DNA of 5,940 nt. Source: Hyphomicrobiaceae bacterium. Its GTDB lineage: Bacteria > Pseudomonadota > Alphaproteobacteria > Rhizobiales > Hyphomicrobiaceae. Both the position numbers and the translations under genes were made by a program. Each line of letters begins with the position of its first letter. The stretch's first letter is position 1. The stretch spans positions 1 through 5,940 of the forward strand of contig JAJFHI010000256.1 in the NCBI GenBank assembly GCA_021775715.1. Reading direction: 5' to 3'. The notes under the pieces were generated by a model. That model was not told the origin of the DNA. It saw nothing but the letters and a program-made list of their open reading frames with translations, and searched no databases. Below, piece after piece: positions 1 through 4,782 of the stretch.

Positions 1-211
1 TCTTAAAGCGCTCAAAAAGAAAATGCAGCGTGAGGGCATCTTCCGTGAGATGAAACTCCGGAATTTCTACGAAAAACCATCCGAAAAGAGAGCACGCGAA
101 AAGGCAGAAGCCGTTCGTCGTGCGCGCAAGCTGGCCCGCAAGCGCGCCCAGCGCGAAGGTCTGTTGCCAATGAAGGGCCGCGGTAAACCGGCTGCTCGCG
201 GCAAGCGCTAA
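1..211 (+). CDS. rpsU: 30S ribosomal protein S21, 5'-truncated by the window edge
   Basis: S21 is a small, very basic protein of the 30S subunit, placed near the mRNA exit and anti-Shine-Dalgarno region, where it helps translation initiation. The open frame continues upstream of the first in-frame ATG (position 23): the codons from position 2 read LKALKKK before MQREGIF, which matches the S21 core where a conserved 'ALKKLK' type stretch precedes 'EGIFRE'. The true start therefore lies outside the window and the ATG at 23 is internal. About 69 residues are visible. The family signature FYEKPSEKRAREKAEA is present, followed by a run of Arg/Lys-rich residues and a C-terminal basic tail ending GRGKPAARGKR, longer than the 71-residue E. 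coli protein and common in alphaproteobacteria. It ends in TAA, 31 bases ahead of an intrinsic terminator, so it is the last gene of its transcript. Identification is secure. Confidence 0.96.
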   Translation, partial: LKALKKKMQREGIFREMKLRNFYEKPSEKRAREKAEAVRRARKLARKRAQREGLLPMKGRGKPAARGKR

Positions 212-242
212 GCCTTTATCGGTTTATGAAAAAATTTAGAAG

Positions 243-272
243 GGCTGGTAGTCATCGACTGCCAGCCTTTTT
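243..272 (+). terminator. Intrinsic terminator of rpsU
   Basis: A ten-pair stem (243-252 with 258-267, one G-T wobble) closes a five-base loop and is followed directly by five T residues. It stands 31 bases after the rpsU stop codon. Read on the minus strand the same stem is followed by TTCTAAATTTTTT, a poorer U tract, so it could also act weakly on transcripts arriving from the convergent hydrolase gene; that second role is inference. Confidence 0.88.
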
Positions 273-288
273 GTATTTTCGCGGGACC

Positions 289-450
289 CACAACCCTGTC
301 ACCGACGCATCTGTTGCAAGCGATCGCGGTCAAGTAGCGAAGCGATTGCGCGAAAAAACTCAGCTCAAGTAGCGATGCCCTAGCGCGTCTAGCATCCACT
401 TCCAAATCAACTGACAGACACTAACCCGCCATCGACGCATCTCTTGCAAG
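289..450. repeat. Pair of imperfect ~32-base direct repeats (289-320 and 419-450)
   Basis: The two copies share CGACGCATCTSTTGCAAG (303-320 and 433-450) with one mismatch in 18, and the 14 bases before it are also alike, about 26 of 32 in all without gaps. The second copy is the last part of the hydrolase gene: on the minus strand it encodes LARDASMAG and the stop. The first copy lies beyond the stop and would read LATDASVTG with no stop. It looks like a decayed duplication of the gene's 3' end, or an older gene end; which of these cannot be settled from this sequence. Confidence 0.6.
330..387. repeat. Second pair of short direct repeats (330-352 and 365-387)
   Basis: TCAAGTAGCGA occurs at 330-340 and again at 365-375, 35 bases apart, and the following 12 bases agree at 8 positions, giving 19 of 23 matches. 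The pair is nested between the two copies of the longer repeat, so most of the non-coding gap between the rpsU terminator and the hydrolase stop consists of diverged duplications. No function is apparent. Confidence 0.5.
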
Positions 451-1290
451 GTGTGAGCGGGTACCCAGACCGTGTGTCTTTGACAACCATCCGATGATTG
501 CTTCAAAAGATCCGAATTGATCATGGTCGGTATGTCCGGCGCCAGGGAACGTGCTGATGTCTGCTTGGCCACCACTACTGGCGGCAACTTTGCGACCCAT
601 CTCAACCGGTATCACAACATCTGCCTCGCCGTGAACGACGAGCAATGGCGCGGTCACTTTTCCGATATGCTTCATGGTCTCGTAGCGATCCTTCATCAGC
701 AGGCGCGCTGGCAGGTACGGGTAATGCAGCGTTGCAATATCGACGATCGCGGTATAGGGCGCATCGAGGATGACGCCCGCGATCTCACGACCGATTGTTT
801 CATCAGCTGCCACCTGCACCGCCACACCCGTCCCCAAACTTTCGCCGAATATAACAATGTCGCCAGCGGCAACGCCCTGCCCTCGCACATAAGCATAAGC
901 CTGCTTGGCATCACGAACGTTGTCGACTTCAGAGGGTGTTCCGGTTGACCCGCCATAGCCTCGATACGTCATCATGAAAATACCGATGTCACGGTCGGCA
1001 TAGCGCGCAATGATGTCGGCCCTGTTGGCAAGTGAAGCACCATTGCCATGGAAATAAATCAAGGTTGGCTGGCCGAGCGTTGCTTTCGCATACCAGGCGA
1101 CAATGTTCTGGCCATCAGGCGTTTTCATAACGACTTCACGAACCACAGAGCTAAGTCCAACACTGGCTGGTGCAACGCGGGCGGTGTCAGGGACGTACAG
1201 CAGCGCTCGCTCAAGACGGCGAACGCCGAAGAAAGCTGCCACCAACAAAGCAACACAGGTCAAACCCCAAGCCAATGCCGTTCCACTCAT
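421..1290 (-). CDS. Membrane-anchored alpha/beta hydrolase, BEM46/ABHD13-like
   Basis: This is a 289-residue serine hydrolase of the alpha/beta fold. Residues 4-22 form one hydrophobic helix followed by RRLER, so the enzyme is probably held in the inner membrane; the short N terminus and positive charges after the helix leave the side of the catalytic domain open. Family marks are LLYVPD (30-35), the oxyanion segment YFHGNG (79-84), the nucleophile elbow GESLG with Ser151, the acid Asp224 in HGEADVVIP, and His253 in GAGHTD, so the catalytic triad is complete. Substrate is unknown; relatives are called esterases, lipases or peptidases without firm proof. I start at the ATG at 1290, which has GAGG five bases upstream; an in-frame GTG at 1326 would add 12 residues (MVRARRLEGEAG) but has no good ribosome site. 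It faces rpsU tail to tail and is divergent from the LysM lipoprotein gene. Confidence 0.9.
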   Translation of the reverse strand: MSGTALAWGLTCVALLVAAFFGVRRLERALLYVPDTARVAPASVGLSSVVREVVMKTPDGQNIVAWYAKATLGQPTLIYFHGNGASLANRADIIARYADRDIGIFMMTYRGYGGSTGTPSEVDNVRDAKQAYAYVRGQGVAAGDIVIFGESLGTGVAVQVAADETIGREIAGVILDAPYTAIVDIATLHYPYLPARLLMKDRYETMKHIGKVTAPLLVVHGEADVVIPVEMGRKVAASSGGQADISTFPGAGHTDHDQFGSFEAIIGWLSKTHGLGTRSHLARDASMAG

Positions 1291-1295
1291 TCCTG

Positions 1296-1299
1296 CCTC
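1296..1299 (-). promoter_or_regulatory. Ribosome binding site that sets the hydrolase start
   Basis: GAGG on the minus strand stands five bases before the ATG at 1290. It favours that codon over the upstream GTG at 1326, in front of which only a GT-rich stretch is seen. Confidence 0.65.
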
Positions 1300-1347
1300 G
1301 CCTTCTAAGCGTCGGGCCCGAACCACCCCACACCCATTAATCTATTG

Positions 1348-1357
1348 CTGGCGCCAG
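1348..1357. promoter_or_regulatory. Perfect ten-base palindrome in the divergent spacer
   Basis: CTGGCGCCAG is a perfect palindrome located 58 bases upstream of the hydrolase start, in the 216-base gap between two divergent genes. It could be an operator half or full site, but it is short and could occur by chance. I found no convincing -35/-10 pair for either gene in this gap. Confidence 0.2.
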
Positions 1358-1443
1358 TGGCTGCCGAACGCACTGTGACGACTAATCCAGCGATTGTCGC
1401 TTCAACAACAACTTATTTTTCGACGGCGCCGCACTGCGTCAAC

Positions 1444-1470
1444 CAGTTGTTAACCACGCCTGCGCAACTG
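1444..1470. promoter_or_regulatory. Inverted repeat upstream of the LysM lipoprotein gene
   Basis: CAGTTG (1444-1449) and CAACTG (1465-1470) are perfect six-base arms separated by 15 bases. The self-complementary hexamer TGCGCA also occurs twice, at 1461 and 1480, 19 bases apart. All of this lies within 65 bases of the lipoprotein start, where a promoter is expected. A weak TTGTTA at 1447 could be a -35 element, but no good -10 follows at normal spacing. Treat as a candidate control region only. Confidence 0.2.
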
Positions 1471-1506
1471 TAGCGCGAATGCGCAATATAAGGGATGAGT
1501 ATTAGT

Positions 1507-2175
1507 ATGCGCCGTCTGTACAGAGTACCCGCGAAGCCAAAGCTGCTTTGCATTTGTGTTGCATCAGCTGCCGCAGTTGTACTGGCAGGATGTGCTGGTC
1601 CAAGCCTTTCCACGCGAAGCTTTCCCGCATTGACGTGGGGCGCAGATCCAGGCGGCACAACAACTGGCTCCATCGATCGCAATCAACAGCCTAGTTCAAA
1701 TATTGGTGCGGACGGATACGTGCCCGAGCCACTTGTTGCAGAGGCGCCGCGTCGGGTCGAGAACCGCCAAGACCGATCACACCTGACCCCACCACGCGTT
1801 GTCCGACAACGCCAGGCCGTGCGCTCGCAACCAAGTGTGCGCCCAGCGCCTGTGATCAACGAAGACCTTGCCACGTACGACCCATTGCCGAGGTATGCGC
1901 GCGCCGATCGCAAGCGGAACCAATATCGCTGGAACGGTTCGCACCAACGTAGCTTGGTCGACAATCGCCCGCCAGAAGCAAGGAAGTCGGCCAAGTCGCA
2001 AGTGATCGTGGATGCCAAGGGCCGTCGCAGTGTTCGCGTCGCGCGTGGTGATACGTTGTTTGGCATTGCAAACCGGCATGGTCTGACAACACGCGATCTT
2101 ATGACGTTCAATGCCATGGCCCGCCCAGAACTTCGTGCCGGACAAATCCTAGCATTACCAGCCAAAGCGCGCTGA
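1507..2175 (+). CDS. LysM-domain lipoprotein
   Basis: A 222-residue predicted lipoprotein. The N terminus has a basic stretch (RRLYRVPAKPK), a hydrophobic core (LLCICVASAAAVV) and a lipobox LAGC whose Cys29 would be the lipidated residue. After it comes a long, low-complexity, Pro/Arg/Gln-rich linker (about 30-170) with no recognisable fold. A single LysM domain closes the protein (about 175-218): VRVARGDTLFGIANRHGL, then the Asn-Ala loop and AGQILALP. LysM binds the N-acetylglucosamine part of peptidoglycan, so the protein probably bridges membrane and wall. There is no M23 peptidase domain, although many alphaproteobacterial LysM lipoproteins carry one, so it is either a non-enzymatic binder or a shortened relative. 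I prefer the ATG at 1507, with GAG seven bases upstream; the ATG at 1495 would add MSIS but AGGG abuts it with no spacer. It is divergent from the hydrolase and converges on the metallopeptidase gene. Confidence 0.88.
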   Translation: MRRLYRVPAKPKLLCICVASAAAVVLAGCAGPSLSTRSFPALTWGADPGGTTTGSIDRNQQPSSNIGADGYVPEPLVAEAPRRVENRQDRSHLTPPRVVRQRQAVRSQPSVRPAPVINEDLATYDPLPRYARADRKRNQYRWNGSHQRSLVDNRPPEARKSAKSQVIVDAKGRRSVRVARGDTLFGIANRHGLTTRDLMTFNAMARPELRAGQILALPAKAR

Positions 2176-2192
2176 CTTGCAACACGCCGTGA

Positions 2193-2693
2193 CTATTCTT
2201 CGTCGTAGCAGGCGAGCAGTCTCTTGGCGCGCTCAGGACCGGGTAGATGCCCCCACCGTGTGCCGCGGCTTCTGGCAAAGAAGGGCGCAAACGAGCTAAC
2301 GTCATCACGATTGAACAAGTTGCGGTCGCGAGCATCCTTAATGGCCCAGCAGTCCGCTTCCAATTCGGAGTTGCCGGACTTCGCATACCAGTGTCCAAGC
2401 ACATGATGCGCGCACTCATGGCCGTAAAAGAATAGGCGCAGCTTAGCCGGTAAGGTGCGCAACAATTCGGTGTCCATGACGATAAAAGGCACACCAGCGA
2501 CCACCCAGGCCCGGCCCACGTCGCCAAGATCGCTGACCTTCATCAATTGAACTCGGTTCCCGCGCGTGTCGCGGCAGTTCACTTCGAAGCCGGCGATCTT
2601 CACGCTGATGCGCGCTGCGGCAAGATTCGATGGCCGCGCCATCAACGTCACTGCAAAGACGGTGAGGATAAATGTGAGCGTTGCAAACTTCAT
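2193..2693 (-). CDS. Small exported zinc-metallopeptidase-like protein (HExxH)
   Basis: A 166-residue protein with a Sec-type signal peptide (MKFATLTFILTVFAVTLMA, likely cut near residues 25-28 after LAAA). The mature part carries GHECAHHVLGH: the HExxH zinc motif at 92-96, with a further His at 101. SELEADCWA at 109-117 resembles the E-x-E-A-D motif of M48 peptidases, which supplies the third zinc ligand, and GHLPGPERAKRL (148-159) resembles the His-Pro/Arg region near the end of M48 domains. The order and spacing suggest a compact M48-like catalytic core acting in the periplasm. No transmembrane helix other than the signal is seen. Four cysteines remain (40, 94, 115, 162), one inside the zinc motif, so disulfides or Cys-metal contacts are possible. 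The start ATG at 2693 has only a weak GGA nine bases upstream. The stop is 17 bases from the convergent lipoprotein stop. Substrate unknown; proteolytic activity is inferred from motifs only. Confidence 0.78.
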   Translation of the reverse strand: MKFATLTFILTVFAVTLMARPSNLAAARISVKIAGFEVNCRDTRGNRVQLMKVSDLGDVGRAWVVAGVPFIVMDTELLRTLPAKLRLFFYGHECAHHVLGHWYAKSGNSELEADCWAIKDARDRNLFNRDDVSSFAPFFARSRGTRWGHLPGPERAKRLLACYDEE

Positions 2694-2768
2694 TATGCGT
2701 TATCCAAAGTGACGACCAACCGGCACCCTAACGTAGGATTTGGCTTTAACAACATAACGAAAATGAGA

Positions 2769-2794
2769 GCCGAATGGATTAGACAAAATTCGGC
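2769..2794. promoter_or_regulatory. Candidate operator: GCCGAAT-N12-ATTCGGC
   Basis: Perfect seven-base inverted arms (2769-2775 and 2788-2794) with a 12-base AT-rich centre lie 76-101 bases upstream of the metallopeptidase start. The centre-to-centre distance of the arms is 19 bases, near two helical turns, as expected for a dimeric regulator. The loop is too long and U tract absent for a terminator. Function is inference. Confidence 0.35.
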
Positions 2795-2810
2795 ACATAC
2801 ATATTCTTGA

Positions 2811-2839
2811 AGTATCCATACTGAGATCAACGTTTCTCA
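2811..2839. promoter_or_regulatory. Two further short dyads beside the candidate operator
   Basis: AGTAT-CC-ATACT (2811-2822) is directly followed by TGAGA-N8-TCTCA (2822-2839), each with perfect five-base arms. They lie between the candidate operator and the pnt terminator. Short arms of this size are common by chance in AT-rich DNA, so the cluster as a whole matters more than either dyad. Confidence 0.2.
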
Positions 2840-2843
2840 TACG

Positions 2844-2874
2844 AAAAAACCGCGCCCGGTTAGGAGCGCGGTTT
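2844..2874 (-). terminator. Intrinsic terminator of the pnt operon
   Basis: On the minus strand a GC-rich nine-pair stem (2874-2866 with 2855-2847) closes a ten-base loop and runs into six T residues (2849-2844), of which the first three also pair in the stem. It lies 28 bases after the pntB stop codon, the expected place for the end of the operon transcript. Confidence 0.88.
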
Positions 2875-2902
2875 CAGATTGTCGTCTCAAGAAATACGCC
2901 GT

Positions 2903-4309
2903 TTAGTCGGCCATCGACTTGGCAATCTCGTCCGTCATCTTCTTGGCATCGCCGAGCAACATCATCGTGTTGTCGCGATAAAACAACGGGTTGTCGATGC
3001 CGGCATAACCGGACGCGAGCGAGCGCTTGTTGAACATCACAGTGCCAGCTTTCCAGACCTGCAGCACAGGCATGCCGTAGATTGGCGACGTTGGATCGTC
3101 TTCAGCTGCCGGGTTGGTGACGTCGTTGGCGCCGATGACATAAGCGATGTCGGCCTGGGCAAACTCACTGTTGATATCTTCGAGTTCGAACACTTCGTCG
3201 TAGGGCACGTTGGCTTCGGCCAGCAGAACGTTCATATGGCCCGGCATACGACCGGCAACCGGGTGGATCGCATACTTCACCTCGACGCCAGCTTCTTTCA
3301 GTGTATCGGCCATTTCGCGAAGTGCGTGCTGTGCTTGAGCAACCGCCATGCCGTAACCCGGAACGATGATCACCTTCTGCGCGTTCTTCATGATGTAGCC
3401 GGCGTCTTCAGCAGACCCGAGCTTAACAGGACGCTGTTCGCCGTCGCCGCCGCCGGCTGCAGCCGTCTCGCCACCAAAGCCACCGAGGATGACCGAGATG
3501 AAGGAGCGGTTCATGCCTTTACACATGATGTACGAAAGGATGGCACCTGAAGAGCCAACGAGTGCGCCGGTAATGATCAGCGCGATGTTGCCAAGCGTGA
3601 AACCGATACCAGCAGCTGCCCAACCGGAATAAGAGTTCAGCATCGAGACGACGACTGGCATGTCGGCACCACCGATTGGAATGATGAGCAACACGCCGAA
3701 AATCAACGCGACGATCGTAATCATCCAGAACAGGAAGCTTGAGCCACCCGAAGCGCAGAACGAGTAAATCAGGACGACGAGCAGCGCGAACAGACCTGCG
3801 TTGATGGCATGGCGCATCGGCAGCATGATCGGTGAGCCGGACATACGGCCCGACAACTTCGCAAACGCGATGACGGAGCCCGTGAACGTAATGGCACCGA
3901 TTGCAACGCCGAGCGACATTTCAAAGAGGCTCACACCTGGGATATTACCAGGCGAACCAATGCCGAACGCTTCCGGCGCATAAAGTGCAGCAGCAGCAAC
4001 AAACACTGCAGCAAGACCAACAAGCGAGTGGAAGGCTGCCACAAGTTCCGGCATCGACGTCATCGGGATGTCGCGTGCGACCTTGCCACCGATAATGGCG
4101 CCTGAACCAAGACCGACAAAAATGAGCAACCAGGAGATGATGCCGTCAGGTGCCGCAACAACAAGCGTTGTTACGACCGCAAGGGCCATGCCGACCATGC
4201 CGTACATGTTGCCCTGGCGGGATGTCTCGGGATGCGACAGGCCCCTAAGCGCCATAATGAAAAGAACGCCGGAAACCAGGTAGAGCACGGCGACGAGGTT
4301 AGCAGACAT
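2903..4309 (-). CDS. pntB: NAD(P) transhydrogenase subunit beta
   Basis: PntB forms most of the membrane domain and the NADP(H)-binding domain of proton-translocating transhydrogenase, which drives NADH + NADP+ to NAD+ + NADPH with the proton gradient. It is 468 residues, against about 462 in E. coli. Residues 1-275 are a multi-helix membrane domain holding His94 (in AFHSLVG) and Asp216 (in GGADMPVVVSM), matching E. coli beta-His91 and beta-Asp213 of the proton path. A Gly/Ala-rich hinge (275-292) leads to the cytosolic domain III (about 305-468): VPGYGMAVAQAQ (316-327), GRMPGH (353-358), GANDVTNP (393-400) with Asp396, and KRS (428-430), which holds the 2'-phosphate of NADP. All key residues are present. 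It follows pntAB after a 63-base gap without a terminator; the ribosome site is weak, GGGGA standing about a dozen bases before the ATG. An intrinsic terminator follows. Confidence 0.98.
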   Translation of the reverse strand: MSANLVAVLYLVSGVLFIMALRGLSHPETSRQGNMYGMVGMALAVVTTLVVAAPDGIISWLLIFVGLGSGAIIGGKVARDIPMTSMPELVAAFHSLVGLAAVFVAAAALYAPEAFGIGSPGNIPGVSLFEMSLGVAIGAITFTGSVIAFAKLSGRMSGSPIMLPMRHAINAGLFALLVVLIYSFCASGGSSFLFWMITIVALIFGVLLIIPIGGADMPVVVSMLNSYSGWAAAGIGFTLGNIALIITGALVGSSGAILSYIMCKGMNRSFISVILGGFGGETAAAGGGDGEQRPVKLGSAEDAGYIMKNAQKVIIVPGYGMAVAQAQHALREMADTLKEAGVEVKYAIHPVAGRMPGHMNVLLAEANVPYDEVFELEDINSEFAQADIAYVIGANDVTNPAAEDDPTSPIYGMPVLQVWKAGTVMFNKRSLASGYAGIDNPLFYRDNTMMLLGDAKKMTDEIAKSMAD

Positions 4310-4372
4310 GGATGGAGTTTTCCCCGTGGTTCAGTGCAAACGAAATGAGTTGAAAATCAAAGGTGGGCTGCA

Positions 4373-4771
4373 TTACTTCTTCGGCTCTTTCTTTTTGTAC
4401 ATCGCCAACATCCGCTGCGTAACCATGAAGCCACCGAAGATGTTGACCGACGCCATTACGAGCGCCAGGAAGCCGAAGACTTTTGACAGAACACTGCTAT
4501 CGCCAATCAGTGAGATACCAACTGCGAGCAAGGCGCCAACCACGATCACAGACGAGATCGCGTTGGTGACAGCCATCAATGGTGTGTGCAGGGCAGGTGT
4601 CACACTCCAGACAACGTAGTAGCCAACGAAAATAGCCATCACGAACACCATTAGCTGATAGACGAATGGGCTGACACCACCACCACCGGCCGCCGCGGCG
4701 TTACTGGCGCTGAGGCCCAACATCACAAGGCCAAGGGCGAGGCCGCGAACGAACGTGTTTTTGCTCTGCAT
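4373..4771 (-). CDS. pntAB: NAD(P) transhydrogenase subunit alpha part 2, with signal-like N terminus
   Basis: PntAB is the membrane part of the split alpha subunit. It is 132 residues. Three transmembrane helices are visible (about 36-56, 68-88 and 96-117), with the family core GYYVVWSVTPALHTPLMAVTN (50-70), then NAISSVIVVGAL and NIFGGFMVTQRML, and a Lys-rich cytosolic tail. Residues 1-30 are unusual: MQSKNTFVRG, a hydrophobic run LALGLVMLGL and SNAAAAGGGG look like a cleavable signal peptide with an Ala-x-Ala site near 26-28. In the E. coli single-chain alpha subunit an extra first helix is present, so this segment may stand for that helix, or may be removed after placing the N terminus outside. 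The ATG overlaps the pntAA stop (TAATG), with AAGG seven bases upstream, which supports the full-length start over the internal Met17. Confidence 0.95.
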   Translation of the reverse strand: MQSKNTFVRGLALGLVMLGLSASNAAAAGGGGVSPFVYQLMVFVMAIFVGYYVVWSVTPALHTPLMAVTNAISSVIVVGALLAVGISLIGDSSVLSKVFGFLALVMASVNIFGGFMVTQRMLAMYKKKEPKK

Positions 4772-4782
4772 TACGCTGCCTT
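4769..4782 (-). promoter_or_regulatory. TAATG stop-start overlap and ribosome site joining pntAA to pntAB
   Basis: The TAA of pntAA and the ATG of pntAB share one A, and AAGG (4782-4779) lies inside the end of pntAA, seven bases before the ATG. This layout normally gives translational coupling, which fits two chains needed in equal amounts in one complex. Coupling itself is inferred. Confidence 0.75.

Noticed and set aside
351..392. Possible terminator of the hydrolase gene on the minus strand (six T residues at 358-353)
   Set aside because: The T run is present, but no adequate GC-rich stem stands directly before it; the nearest hairpin has only four pairs and is too far away.
208..405. Minus-strand open frame of 65 codons in the rpsU-hydrolase gap
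   Set aside because: It runs through the rpsU terminator and the repeat region and overlaps the rpsU stop; no similarity to a known protein was recognised.
517..948. Plus-strand open frame of 143 codons opposite the hydrolase gene
   Set aside because: It is antisense to a gene with a full catalytic triad, its product is rich in His, Cys and Arg without a fold, and it has no recognisable family motif.
1324..1326. GTG as an upstream start for the hydrolase
   Set aside because: It would add 12 residues ahead of the membrane anchor without a proper ribosome site, whereas the ATG at 1290 has GAGG at good spacing.
1683..2165. Minus-strand open frames (up to 160 codons) opposite the LysM gene
   Set aside because: The plus strand encodes a clear lipobox and LysM domain; the minus frames show neither motif nor signal and carry the Arg/Ser/Cys-rich look of shadows.
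2547..2810. Plus-strand open frame of 87 codons overlapping the metallopeptidase start and upstream gap
   Set aside because: Most of it is antisense to the signal peptide and N-terminal part of the metallopeptidase; no motif and no good ribosome site were seen.
2879..3550. Plus-strand open frame of 223 codons opposite pntB
   Set aside because: It lies within the shadow of the conserved NADP-binding domain and starts inside the operon's terminal region; its His/Arg/Val-rich sequence is typical of a reverse-complement reading of a real gene.
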